64,000 nt of DNA from contig CACWZP010000006.1 in assembly GCA_902765395.1 (NCBI GenBank), positions 62,001-126,000 on the forward strand, given 5' to 3'. The notes below the pieces were generated by a model. It ran no database searches. It worked only from the letters and a program-made list of their open reading frames with translations, and was not told the origin of the DNA. A program made the translations under genes and the position numbers. Source of the DNA: an uncultured Eubacteriales bacterium (GTDB taxonomy: Bacteria; Bacillota; Clostridia; Christensenellales; Aristaeellaceae). Shown in pieces: positions 43,071 through 51,359 of the stretch. Numbering within the stretch: position 1 is the first letter of the stretch; every line of letters starts with the position of its first letter.

Positions 43071-43107
43071 AAAAAAGGCTGAATGACAGTTGTCATTCAG
43101 CCCTTTT
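43071..43107. terminator. Bidirectional terminator between lysine transporter and fabZ
   Basis: GGCTGAATGACA (43077-43088) and TGTCATTCAGCC (43091-43102) are perfect complements, with A6 on the left and CTTTTC on the right. It separates convergent genes. Confidence 0.9.
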
Positions 43108-43116
43108 CATTTCCAT

Positions 43117-43545
43117 TCACTTTGAGATCATGAACATGAATTCACCGGAGGCGCAGACGGCGCCGTCCACGGTGGCCTCGCCCTTGACGACGAAGAGCAT
43201 GCCCTTGCTGCGCACCAGCTCGGAGTGGACCGTGATGGTGTCGCCGGGGCGCACCGGGCGGCGGAAGCGCACGCTGTTGATGCCCGCGTAGTAGGGCGTG
43301 CCGCCGGGGATAGCGTCCTTCATCAGCATGCAGGAGGCCTGAGCGATGATCTCGCACTGGATGACCCCCGGCACCACGGGATTGCCCGGAAAGTGGCCCC
43401 GGAGGAAGAATTCGTCGCCGCGCACGTGATAGACGCCCTCGGCGGTGCCGTCCTCCAGCAGCGCGGCCTCGTCCAGCAGCGCCATGTCGTCGCGGTGGGG
43501 CAGGATTTGCGCGATTTGCTCGCGGTTCAGGCGTTCAACAGACAT
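43117..43545 (-). CDS. fabZ: 3-hydroxyacyl-ACP dehydratase FabZ
   Basis: This 142-residue hot-dog protein has the FabZ motif LRGHFPGNPVVPGV with catalytic His51, and Glu65 in VIQCEIIAQ. ILPHRDDMALLDE is the usual N-terminal motif. It dehydrates 3-hydroxyacyl-ACP to enoyl-ACP. It is the last visible gene of the fab operon, 69 bp after fabF. Confidence 0.96.
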   Translation of the reverse strand: MSVERLNREQIAQILPHRDDMALLDEAALLEDGTAEGVYHVRGDEFFLRGHFPGNPVVPGVIQCEIIAQASCMLMKDAIPGGTPYYAGINSVRFRRPVRPGDTITVHSELVRSKGMLFVVKGEATVDGAVCASGEFMFMISK

Positions 43546-43614
43546 TTGTTACCTCCATTAGATTCGTCGAAACACTGTCCAAAGGGCTTTCCCTTGATGG
43601 GAAGCCTTTGGAAA

Positions 43615-44844
43615 TCAGATTTTCCGCAGCGCAATTACGGCATTGTGCCCGCCGAAGCCCAGCGACGAGGACAGGGCCAGCTGGATGTCGGCCTTCACCG
43701 CCGCGTTCGGCACGTAGTTCAGATCGCACTCGGGATCGGGAGAATCGAGGTGGACGGTGGGCGGCACGACGCCGTGCTTCAGCGCCATGGCGCAGACGAT
43801 GGCCTCCACACCGCCGGCCGCGCCCAGCATGTGCCCGGTCATGGACTTGGTGGATGAGATCAGCGCTTCGCGGGCGCGTTCCTCCCCCAGGGCCTTCTTG
43901 ATGGCCAGGGTCTCCACCTTGTCGTTCATGGGCGTGCCGGTGCCGTGGGCGTTGATGTACAGCTTCTCGCCGTCGTAACCGGCCTCTTCCAGCGCCAGCT
44001 TGAAGGCGTTGGCCGCGCCGGTGCCCTCCGCCTGGGGGGCGGTGATGTGGTAGGCGTCGCAGGTGTTGCCGTAGCCGACCACCTCAGCGTACACCCTCGC
44101 GCCGCGGGCCATGGCGTGCTCATACGCCTCCAGCACCAGTATGCCGCTGCCCTCGCCCATCACGAACCCGGCGCGTCGGGAATCGAAGGGCAGGGACGCC
44201 GCGCTGGGGTCCTCGCTCTCGCTGAGGGCCTTCATGTTGGAAAAGCCCGCCACCGCCAGGGGGATGATCGTGGCCTCCGCGCCGCCGGCGATGATGGCAT
44301 CCGCGTGGCCGTATTTGATGGCGCGGAAGGCCTCGCCGATGGCGTGGCTGCTGGTGGCGCAGGCCGTCACCACGGGCAGGCAGGGGCCCTGGGCGTTGAA
44401 GCGAATGGCGATGTTGCCCGCGGCCATGTTGCCGATCATCATGGGCACGAAGAAGGGCGAGACCCGGCCCGGGCCGCGGTTCAGCAGCTTCTCCGTCTCC
44501 TGGACGAAGGTCTGCATGCCGCCGATGCCGCTGCCCACGTAGACGCCGAAGCGCTCCGGGGCGACGGTGCCCTCGATGCCGCTGTCGGAGACGGCCTGGA
44601 TGGCCGCCGCCATGGCGTACTGGGCGAACAGGTCGGTGCGCTTGGCCTGGGCGCGGTCGATGCCCGCGGCCTCGGCGTCGAAGTCCTTCACCTCGCCCGC
44701 CACCTTGACCTTGTAGCCCTCGGTGTCGAAGCGGGTGATCGGCCCGATGCCGCACACGCCCTTGGTCAGGTTGTCAAAGAAGGTCTGCGCGCCGCTGCCC
44801 ACCGGGGAGATGACGCCCATGCCGGTAATTACTACTCGATTCAT
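43615..44844 (-). CDS. fabF: 3-oxoacyl-ACP synthase II FabF
   Basis: This 409-residue condensing enzyme has the Cys-His-His triad: [15 protein letters not shown] (Cys162), [11 protein letters not shown] and [11 protein letters not shown]. It elongates acyl-ACP with malonyl-ACP. The gene is separated from fabG by an unusual 320-bp spacer full of inverted repeats, so it may have separate or attenuated expression. Confidence 0.97.
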   Translation of the reverse strand: MNRVVITGMGVISPVGSGAQTFFDNLTKGVCGIGPITRFDTEGYKVKVAGEVKDFDAEAAGIDRAQAKRTDLFAQYAMAAAIQAVSDSGIEGTVAPERFGVYVGSGIGGMQTFVQETEKLLNRGPGRVSPFFVPMMIGNMAAGNIAIRFNAQGPCLPVVTACATSSHAIGEAFRAIKYGHADAIIAGGAEATIIPLAVAGFSNMKALSESEDPSAASLPFDSRRAGFVMGEGSGILVLEAYEHAMARGARVYAEVVGYGNTCDAYHITAPQAEGTGAANAFKLALEEAGYDGEKLYINAHGTGTPMNDKVETLAIKKALGEERAREALISSTKSMTGHMLGAAGGVEAIVCAMALKHGVVPPTVHLDSPDPECDLNYVPNAAVKADIQLALSSSLGFGGHNAVIALRKI

Positions 44845-45164
44845 AAATAATCCTCATTACTGACTCTAGGGGAGGTATCGGAGGGAGCTCCCTCCGATTC
44901 AAATCGTACGCGGCGGCATGTACGCCGCGGGCGGGGCCATTTTTCAGGAGGGAAATCCCATTTGCCCGGATGAAAAATGGCTTCCTTGCGGATTTGACGG
45001 CCGGAGTTCCCAGGGAACTCAAGTCAAATCCGTTTGAGCGTCCGCAAAGCGGACTGAGGGCGAGACCGCTTGGCTGGCCCGCCCGAAACCCGCGGGCCGC
45101 GACAGCGAGCACACGGGGCGATCGAGGGGGCGGCTGCGGAGGGGGATGGAATCCCCCTTTGCCA
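44845..45164. repeat. Spacer between fabG and fabF packed with inverted repeats
   Basis: No gene is visible. At least five inverted repeats occur: ATCGGAGGGAG/CTCCCTCCGAT (44877-44898, perfect), CGCGGCG/CGCCGCG (44909-44929), CCATTTTTCA/TGAAAAATGG (44937-44980), GATTTGAC/GTCAAATC enclosing GAGTTCCC/GGGAACTC (44991-45030), and GTCCGC-AAA-GCGGAC (45040-45054). A further AGGGGGAT-GGA-ATCCCCCT stem is at 45140-45158, next to the fabG stop. Confidence 0.8.
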
Positions 45165-45908
45165 TTACCTCATGAAGAAGCCGCCGTCCACGTTGATGAC
45201 CGTGCCGGTGATGTAGCCGGCCTCGTCGCTGGCCAGGAATGCCGCCGCGGCGGCCACGTCCTCGGCCTTGCCCATGCGGCGCAGGGGGATGCTCTTCAAG
45301 GCCTCCTGGAGCGCGTCCTGGTTCATGGAGGCGGTCATGGGCGTCTCGATGAAGCCGGGGGCGATGGCGTTGCAGGTGATATTCCGGCTGGCCAGCTCCC
45401 GGGCGATGGTCTTGGTCAGGCCCACCACGCCCGCCTTGGACGCGGAATAGTTCGCCTGGCCCGCGTTGCCCATCAGGCCGGAGATGGAGGCAATGTTGAT
45501 GATGCGGCCCGCGCGCTTCTTCATGAAGTCGGCGTACAGCGCCTTGATCATCAGGAACGTGCCCTTCAGGTTCACGGAGAGCACGGCGTCGAAGTCCTCC
45601 GGCGTCATGCGCAGGGCCAGCTTGTCGCGGGTGATGCCCGCGTTGTTCACCAGGATGTCCACGCCGCCCAGCGCTTCCTTCACCTGGGCGACCGCCGCCG
45701 TCACCTGGTCGTAATCGGTGATGTCGCAGCGCGCCGCGAAGGCCCGCACGCCCAGCGCGCGCAGCTCCTCGGCGGTCTGCTCGGTCACTTCCAGGCTGCC
45801 CGCGTCCAGGATGGCGATGTCCGCGCCCTGGCCGGCCAGCTTCATGGCGATGGCCTTGCCGATGCCCCGCGCACCGCCGGTGACGAGGGCCACTTTACCG
45901 TTCAGCAT
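45165..45908 (-). CDS. fabG: 3-oxoacyl-ACP reductase FabG
   Basis: This 247-residue short-chain dehydrogenase has the NADPH motif TGGARGIGKAI, NNAGITRD, and the catalytic YSASK (Tyr154, Lys158). It reduces 3-oxoacyl-ACP. It follows fabK by 118 bp with a repeat in between, where other clostridial operons usually carry fabD. Confidence 0.96.
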   Translation of the reverse strand: MLNGKVALVTGGARGIGKAIAMKLAGQGADIAILDAGSLEVTEQTAEELRALGVRAFAARCDITDYDQVTAAVAQVKEALGGVDILVNNAGITRDKLALRMTPEDFDAVLSVNLKGTFLMIKALYADFMKKRAGRIINIASISGLMGNAGQANYSASKAGVVGLTKTIARELASRNITCNAIAPGFIETPMTASMNQDALQEALKSIPLRRMGKAEDVAAAAAFLASDEAGYITGTVINVDGGFFMR

Positions 45909-45950
45909 ATTCGTAACCTCTGATTCCTGTTGAATTGTTGGCAGACGGCC

Positions 45951-46036
45951 AAGAGTTCAGAGTTGAGAGTTGAGAGTTGAGCGAATAGCCTGATTCACCA
46001 TTATCTAAACTCTGAACTCTTAACTCTTAACTCTCA
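45951..46036. repeat. Inverted repeat made of GAGAGTT heptads, copy 1
   Basis: The left arm (45951-45981) is built of AGAGTTCAGAGTT and GAGAGTTGAGAGTTGAG; the right arm (46008-46036) is its near complement, AACTCTGAACTCTTAACTC onward. The right arm contains the fabK stop codon (46027-46029). A related element is at 58224-58311. Confidence 0.85.
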
Positions 46037-46980
46037 AAGACCCTCTCCGCCGCTTTGGAGAGGATCTCCTCCGTCTCCCGCATGAGATCATCGACGATCT
46101 CCTTCGCGCTCTGCTCCTTCTTCACCAGCGCGGCGATCTGCCCCGCCAGGAAGGAACCGCCCTGCAAATCGCCGTCCACGGCGGCCTTGCGCACCGCGCC
46201 GGTGCCGAAAGCGGAAAGCTCCTCCTCGGAGACGTTCGGGTCGCGCTCCATCTCCGCGAACTTGTTCACGAAGGGATTGCGCAGCGCCCGCACCGGGTGG
46301 CCCAGCTTGCGGCCGGTCACCTGGGTGTCAATATCCCGGGCGGCGATGACCTTCTGCTTGTAGTTCTCATGGATGCCGCACTCGTAGGCGGACAGGAAGC
46401 GGGTGCCGCACTGCACGCCCTCGGCGCCCAGCATGAACGCCGCCGCCATGCCGCGGCCGTCGGCAATGCCGCCCGCCGCCAGCACGGGGATGCTCACCGC
46501 GTCCACCACCTGGGGCACCAGGGCCATGGTGGTCAGCTCGCCGATGTGGCCGCCGGACTCGGTGCCCTCGGCGATCACGGCGGTGGCGCCGCTGCGCTCC
46601 ACCCGGCGGGCGATGGCCACGCTGGGCACCACGGGCACCACCTTGATGCCGGCCTCGATCCAGGCGGGCATGTACTTGCCGGGCAGGCCGGCGCCGGTGG
46701 TGACCACGGGCACCTTCTCCTCCACGACCAGCTTCGCCACGGCCTCCACATGGGGGCTCATCAGCATGATGTTCACGCCGAAGGGCTTATCGGTCAGGCT
46801 GCGGCACAGCTGGATCTGGCCGCGCACGTAGTTCTCGTCCGCGTTCATGGCCGAGATGATGCCCAGCCCGCCCGCGTTCGAGACCGCCGCCGCCAGCTTG
46901 CCGTCGGAGACCCAGGCCATGCCGCCCTGGAAGATGGGATAGCGAATGCCGATGGCCTCGCAAACTCTGCTCTTCAGCAT
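46027..46980 (-). CDS. fabK: Enoyl-ACP reductase II FabK
   Basis: This 317-residue FMN enzyme has YPIFQGGMAWVSDGKLAAAV, the flavin-binding AEGTESGGHIGELTT and IPVLAAGGIADGRG, and GAEGVQCGTRFL. It performs the final reduction of each fatty-acid cycle and replaces FabI, giving natural resistance to triclosan-like inhibitors. It lies 1 bp after acpP. Its last codons lie within a repeat element. Confidence 0.95.
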   Translation of the reverse strand: MLKSRVCEAIGIRYPIFQGGMAWVSDGKLAAAVSNAGGLGIISAMNADENYVRGQIQLCRSLTDKPFGVNIMLMSPHVEAVAKLVVEEKVPVVTTGAGLPGKYMPAWIEAGIKVVPVVPSVAIARRVERSGATAVIAEGTESGGHIGELTTMALVPQVVDAVSIPVLAAGGIADGRGMAAAFMLGAEGVQCGTRFLSAYECGIHENYKQKVIAARDIDTQVTGRKLGHPVRALRNPFVNKFAEMERDPNVSEEELSAFGTGAVRKAAVDGDLQGGSFLAGQIAALVKKEQSAKEIVDDLMRETEEILSKAAERVFES

Positions 46981-46981
46981 C

Positions 46982-47212
46982 TTAGCCAGCGATCCTTTCG
47001 TTGATCAGGTTCACCAGGTCCTGCACGGTGGCGATGCCCTCTTCCAGCTCGATGGTGATGCCGAACTCGTCCTCCAGGGTCATGACCATCTCGGCGATGT
47101 CCAGGGAATCCACGTTCAGGTCCTTGAAGGTGCTCTCCGGCTTCACGGAAGCGGCGTCGATGCCCTTGGCGTCCACGATGGTCTCCACGATCTTCTCAAA
47201 AACGTTGTCCAT
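46982..47212 (-). CDS. acpP: Acyl carrier protein
   Basis: This 76-residue acidic protein has the phosphopantetheine site NVDSLDIAEMVM (Ser36). It carries growing acyl chains. Position between fabH and fabK is standard for clostridial fab operons. TAGGAGG precedes the ATG. Confidence 0.98.
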   Translation of the reverse strand: MDNVFEKIVETIVDAKGIDAASVKPESTFKDLNVDSLDIAEMVMTLEDEFGITIELEEGIATVQDLVNLINERIAG

Positions 47213-47279
47213 GATGATTTCCTCCTAAAAGATATTGATTGGGGTTTTGTATGTCACGCCGCTGGCGTTCGCGGAGCCG

Positions 47280-48227
47280 TCACAGCTCCAGATACGCCGT
47301 ACCCGTGCACAATCCCGCGCCAAAGGCGTTCAGGATCACGCGGCAGCCCGGTTTCAGCTTTCCGGCGCGGTTCAGCTCGTCCAGCAGCACCGGGATGGTG
47401 GCCGAGGACGTGTTGCCCGTGCGCTCGATGTTGTGGGGGAAGCAGCCCTCGTCCACCTTCAGGCGGGTGCGGACGGCCTCCAGGATGCGCATGTTGGCCT
47501 GGTGCAGCACGTAGAAGTCGATGTCCTCCGGCTGCAGGTCGTGATAGGCCAGCATCTCGCGGATGTCCCGGAAGGAGTGGGACACGGCGAACTTGTACAC
47601 CTCCTGGCCCTGCATCTTCAGGTACTGGGCCGGAGCTGGATCGACTGCGAAGGGGCTGTTGCCCGGCGGGGTGGACGCGCATAGCACGTCGCGCCGCGGC
47701 TCGCTGGCGAAGCGGATGTCCTTGATGCCCTCGCCCTCGCCCACCACCGCGGCCCCGGCGGCGTCGCCGAACAGCACGCAGGTGGAGCGGTCGGTCCAGT
47801 CCGCAAAGCGGGACAGCGCCTCGGCGCTGACGATCAGTATCTTCTTCGCCCTGCCGGAGGCGATCAGGCCCTCGGCCACGGCCAGCGCCGCGATGAAGCC
47901 GGTGCAGCCGCCGTTGATGTCCATGCCCATGCACTTCAGGCCGATGGCGTTCTGGATGTCGCAGGCCAGCGCGGGGCTCATGGTCTCCGCCTGCACGGTG
48001 GTGACCAGCACATAGTCGATCTCCTCCGGCGCGACGCCCGCGTTCTCCAGGGCCGCCTTCCCCGCCCGCTCGGCCAGGGACTGCAGCGTTTCATCGGAAA
48101 GCACCCGGCGCTCCCGGATGCCGGTGCGGGTGGATATCCACTCGTCGTTGGTGTCCAGGAACGCCGCCAGATCGTCGTTTTTCACGACCTTCTTCGGCAG
48201 CGCGCTGCCGGTTCCCAGTATTTTCAA
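47280..48227 (-). CDS. fabH: 3-oxoacyl-ACP synthase III FabH
   Basis: This 315-residue enzyme starts chains from acyl-CoA and malonyl-ACP. The triad is visible: Cys108 in DINGGCTGF, His in VLHQANMRI and Asn in ERTGNTSSAT. GIRERR near residue 37 is the CoA-binding motif. The start is TTG at 48225-48227 with GGAGGT 7 nt upstream. It follows the regulator gene by 5 bp. Confidence 0.96.
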   Translation of the reverse strand: MKILGTGSALPKKVVKNDDLAAFLDTNDEWISTRTGIRERRVLSDETLQSLAERAGKAALENAGVAPEEIDYVLVTTVQAETMSPALACDIQNAIGLKCMGMDINGGCTGFIAALAVAEGLIASGRAKKILIVSAEALSRFADWTDRSTCVLFGDAAGAAVVGEGEGIKDIRFASEPRRDVLCASTPPGNSPFAVDPAPAQYLKMQGQEVYKFAVSHSFRDIREMLAYHDLQPEDIDFYVLHQANMRILEAVRTRLKVDEGCFPHNIERTGNTSSATIPVLLDELNRAGKLKPGCRVILNAFGAGLCTGTAYLEL

Positions 48228-48232
48228 GAGAA

Positions 48233-48700
48233 TTACCTCCCCTGTTTCAATTCATCCTTTTTTTGAGTGAAGAACTCGTTCAGGCCCTTCAATGAGCGGA
48301 TCAGCACCGCCACGTCCTCGTCCTCCACGCAGCGCCGCACGGCGTTGATCATCTTGCGCTGGGCGAACAGGTAGCCGATGTAGGCGTGGGTACCGGAGTC
48401 CGTCAGGTGGATGTGCACCTGGCGGCCGTCCTCCAGGTCCCGATGCTTGGTGACATAGCCCTTCTGCTCCAGCCGCTTGATCATGGCCGTGACCGAGGGC
48501 AGCGTGATGTCCAGCTCCTGGGAGATCTCGGTGACGGTGCGCCCCCGCTGGCGGCTGACGCCCACGCACTCGATGGCGCGCATCTCCGACAGGCTCAGCT
48601 TGCCGTCCGACAGGTCGGCCAGCATCACCTGCTCGATCTTGCCCGCGGCGCGGTAGGTGTCCACCAGCAGCCGGTTCAGCTCGTTTCCCAGCGCGTCCAT
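48233..48700 (-). CDS. fabT: MarR-family regulator, FabT-like
   Basis: This 155-residue winged-helix protein has the recognition region VTEISQELDITLPSVTAMIK and wing YVTKHRDLEDGRQVHIHLT. As first gene of a fatty-acid operon it matches FabT, which represses fab genes together with acyl-ACP. A candidate operator overlaps the start of transcription at 48749-48765. Confidence 0.88.
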   Translation of the reverse strand: MDALGNELNRLLVDTYRAAGKIEQVMLADLSDGKLSLSEMRAIECVGVSRQRGRTVTEISQELDITLPSVTAMIKRLEQKGYVTKHRDLEDGRQVHIHLTDSGTHAYIGYLFAQRKMINAVRRCVEDEDVAVLIRSLKGLNEFFTQKKDELKQGR

Positions 48701-48748
48701 GCCTCTGCGCCCCCCCCAATGATCCGGATGTCGCGATGTCGTCGAAAC

Positions 48749-48765
48749 TTAGTTATACAATCTAA
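48749..48765. promoter_or_regulatory. Candidate FabT operator
   Basis: TTAGTTATACAATCTAA is an imperfect palindrome with TTAG/CTAA ends. It touches the -10 and covers the predicted transcription start of the fab operon, a usual place for a MarR-type repressor site. Confidence 0.45.
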
Positions 48766-48792
48766 TTATAAGACCTTTACCGGATTTGTCAA
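48765..48792 (-). promoter_or_regulatory. Promoter of the fab operon
   Basis: On the minus strand TTGACA (48787-48792), 16 bp, TATAAT (48765-48770). The leader to the fabT ATG is about 58 nt. Confidence 0.82.
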
Positions 48793-48866
48793 GTTAACAT
48801 TGCCGCCGGAATTAACCAAAACGCAAAGCGCCCGCCCTTTCAGCGTCAAGACGGGCTCAAATCCGG

Positions 48867-48895
48867 TTGACACGGCCCTGCCGTTCGTTTATAAT
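48867..48895 (+). promoter_or_regulatory. Promoter of the surface polymer operon
   Basis: TTGACA (48867-48872), 17 bp, TATAAT (48890-48895): full consensus. The first gene starts 68 bp downstream. Confidence 0.88.
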
Positions 48896-48962
48896 TTCAT
48901 TATAGTGGGTTATTGGGGCCATCCGCGTCCCGAAACAATACATCTGACAAGAGGTAATCGCC

Positions 48963-49658
48963 ATGAATATCGCTCTCATCATCGCCGGCGGCCGGGGCAT
49001 GCGCATGGGGCAGGACATCCCCAAGCAGTTCCTGACCGTGTACGACAAGCCCGTCATCGCCTACACCATGGAGGCCTTTGAAAAGCACCCGGACATCGAC
49101 GCCATCGCCGTGGTCTGCGTAGAGGGCTGGGAATCCATCCTCAGCGCCTATGCCAAGCAGTACCGCATCACCAAGCTCAAGCACATCATCCCCGGCGGCG
49201 AAAACGGCCAGGGCTCCATCCGAAACGGCGTGTTTGAGCTGGAAAAGCACTACGCCCCGGAGGATCTGGTGCTGATCCACGACGCCATCCGGCCCATGGT
49301 GTCCCAGGACATCATCTCCGGCTGCATCGCCACCGCCCGGGAGCACGGCAGCGCCATCGTCACCGTGCCCTGCCAGGAGGCCATGCTGGAGACCGAGGAC
49401 TTCCAGACCACCCATTCCGCCTATCCCCGGGAGCACCTGAAGCGCACCCAGACGCCCCAGGCCTTCCCCATCGGCGTCATCTGCGACGCCCACCGAAGGG
49501 CGCTGGAGCAGGGCATCACCAACTCCGTGGCCAGCTGCACGCTGATGGTGGAGCTGGGCGAGACCATCTGGTTCTGCGCCGGCAGCGAGAAGAACATCAA
49601 GCTCACCACGCCGGACGACATGGAGATCTTCAAGGCGCTGTTGGACGTACGGAGGTAA
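48963..49658 (+). CDS. TarI/IspD-family cytidylyltransferase, probably CDP-ribitol type
   Basis: This 231-residue nucleotidyltransferase has IIAGGRGMRMGQDIPKQF, HDAIRPMVSQDI, RTQTPQAF and NIKLTTPDDMEI. IspD (isoprenoid route) and TarI (CDP-ribitol for wall polymers) share this fold. The features WESILSAYAKQY, REHLKRTQTPQAF and the gene neighbours favour a TarI-like role. The neighbours are two LicD genes and two TagF-like genes that use CDP-alditols or related donors. A dual role cannot be excluded by eye. Confidence 0.8.
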   Translation: MNIALIIAGGRGMRMGQDIPKQFLTVYDKPVIAYTMEAFEKHPDIDAIAVVCVEGWESILSAYAKQYRITKLKHIIPGGENGQGSIRNGVFELEKHYAPEDLVLIHDAIRPMVSQDIISGCIATAREHGSAIVTVPCQEAMLETEDFQTTHSAYPREHLKRTQTPQAFPIGVICDAHRRALEQGITNSVASCTLMVELGETIWFCAGSEKNIKLTTPDDMEIFKALLDVRR

Positions 49659-49664
49659 CCGGCT

Positions 49665-50480
49665 TTGGCTGACAACTACATCACCCCCGCCCAGATGCAG
49701 CAGCGGGGGCTTGGCATGTTGAAATTCGTGGACGGCATCTGCCGCAGGGAGAAGCTGACCTACTGGCTCTCCGGCGGCACGCTGCTGGGCGCCGTGCGCC
49801 ACAAGGGCTTCATCCCCTGGGACGACGACGTGGACCTGATGATGCCCCGGCCGGACTACGAAAAGCTGGTGGCCATCGCCCAGGGGCTGTCCACGGACAA
49901 ATACGAGTTCGCCCATCCCCGCTACCGCAAGGACTACGCCATGCCCTGGCTGCGCGTGTACGACCTGGGCACCCAGGTGGACCTGACTAACATGGTGAAG
50001 TTCGGCTCGGCGCACCTGTTCGTGGACATCTTCCCCGTGGACGCCCTGCCCGCCAACCCGAAGCTGAGCAAGCTGCGCTTCAAGCGGGTGCGGCTGCGGG
50101 ATATCCTGCTGAAGTGCTCCCGCAAGGCGGATCTCTGGCCCAACGAGCGGCTTCAATGGCTGAAAAGAATACTGATGGTCGCCACCTCCATTCACTCCAC
50201 CAACTACTATGCCCGAAAGCTGGACCGCTTCTGCCGCCGGGGCAATTACGACAGAGCCCGGTTCGCCGGGGTCCTGGAGATCACCCACTACAAGGAGCGG
50301 GAGCGCATGCCCAAGTCGGTGTTTGAGGGCACGGTCTACCTGCCCTTCTGCGACGGCGAGTATCCCGCGCCGGCGGGCTGGGACACGTATCTCAAAAACC
50401 TGTACGGCGACTATATGAAGCTGCCGCCGGAGGGAAAGCGCCACAGCAAGCACAGGCTGCGGGCGACCCTCGTGGACTGA
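49665..50480 (+). CDS. LicD-family phosphotransferase (copy 1)
   Basis: This 271-residue protein has the LicD core LTYWLSGGTLLGAVRHKG and PWDDDVDLMMPRPDYEKL, with the metal-binding DDD. LicD proteins transfer phosphocholine, ribitol-phosphate or related groups to glycans; human fukutin and FKRP belong to the same superfamily. It starts with TTG 49665 behind GGAGGT. Strong similarity to the next gene shows tandem duplication. Confidence 0.88.
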   Translation: MADNYITPAQMQQRGLGMLKFVDGICRREKLTYWLSGGTLLGAVRHKGFIPWDDDVDLMMPRPDYEKLVAIAQGLSTDKYEFAHPRYRKDYAMPWLRVYDLGTQVDLTNMVKFGSAHLFVDIFPVDALPANPKLSKLRFKRVRLRDILLKCSRKADLWPNERLQWLKRILMVATSIHSTNYYARKLDRFCRRGNYDRARFAGVLEITHYKERERMPKSVFEGTVYLPFCDGEYPAPAGWDTYLKNLYGDYMKLPPEGKRHSKHRLRATLVD

Positions 50481-50532
50481 TCACAACCGCCCGTAATACA
50501 CAACGCCATGGAAAATACGGAGGGACGCCGCC

Positions 50533-51357
50533 TTGGCTGAGACCTATATCAGCACCGCCCAGATGCAGGAGCGGGGGCTGGAAATGCTGAAATTCGTGGA
50601 TGAGATCTGCCGCAGGGAGAAGCTGACCTACTGGCTCTCCGGCGGCACGCTGCTGGGTGCCGTGCGCCACAAGGGCTTCATCCCCTGGGACGACGACGTG
50701 GACCTGATGATGCCCCGGCCCGACTATGAAAAGCTGGTGGCCGCCGCCGGGCGGCTGTCTACCGAGCGATACAGCTTCTCCCATCCCCGGCTGCAGGAGG
50801 ATTACGCGATGACCTGGCTGCGCGTGTACGACCTGGGCACCCAGGTCAAGCATTCCAAGGTCATCCGGCTCAGCCCCGGCAGCCTGTTCGTGGACATCTT
50901 CCCCGTGGACGCACTGCCGACGAACAAGCTGCTCAGCGATTTGCGCTTCCTGGGCGCGCGGCTGCGCTATATCCTGCTCAAGTCCTCCCGCCGGACGGGG
51001 GTCTGGCCGAACGAACGGCTGAAGCTGCTGAAGCGGATGCTGGCCTTCTTCACCCACCGGCTGCCCTCCAACCGGTTCGCCCGCCGACTGGACAACTACT
51101 GCAACCGGGGCGACTTCAACAAGGCGCGCTTCGCCGGCTGCTGCGTCATCACCCACTACGGCAATCGGGAGCGCATGCCCAAATCGATATACGAAAGCAC
51201 GGTCCGCCTGCCCTTCTGCGACGGCGAATTCCCGGCGCCCGCGGGCTGGGACACCTATCTGAAAAACCTGTACGGCGACTATATGAAGCTGCCGCCGGAG
51301 GAAAAGCGGGTGCAGCATTACCTGCGGGCCACCATCATCGACGGAGAGGGAGAATAG
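50533..51357 (+). CDS. LicD-family phosphotransferase (copy 2)
   Basis: This 274-residue paralogue of the previous gene keeps LTYWLSGGTLLGAVRHKG and the DDD site. N-terminal third and C-terminal end (WDTYLKNLYGDYMKLPPE) are nearly identical to copy 1, while the middle (about 95-200) has diverged, so acceptor specificity may differ. Start is TTG 50533 behind GGAGGG. It ends 2 bp before the SDR gene. Confidence 0.88.
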   Translation: MAETYISTAQMQERGLEMLKFVDEICRREKLTYWLSGGTLLGAVRHKGFIPWDDDVDLMMPRPDYEKLVAAAGRLSTERYSFSHPRLQEDYAMTWLRVYDLGTQVKHSKVIRLSPGSLFVDIFPVDALPTNKLLSDLRFLGARLRYILLKSSRRTGVWPNERLKLLKRMLAFFTHRLPSNRFARRLDNYCNRGDFNKARFAGCCVITHYGNRERMPKSIYESTVRLPFCDGEFPAPAGWDTYLKNLYGDYMKLPPEEKRVQHYLRATIIDGEGE

Positions 51358-51359
51358 AC

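Noticed and set aside
44845-45164. A missed short gene between fabG and fabF
   Set aside because: No frame with a ribosome binding site and coding-like composition; the space is taken up by inverted repeats.
48963-49658. Plain assignment as IspD of the isoprenoid pathway
   Set aside because: The fold is shared, but the surface-polymer context and TarI-like features make this less likely; kept only as an alternative.
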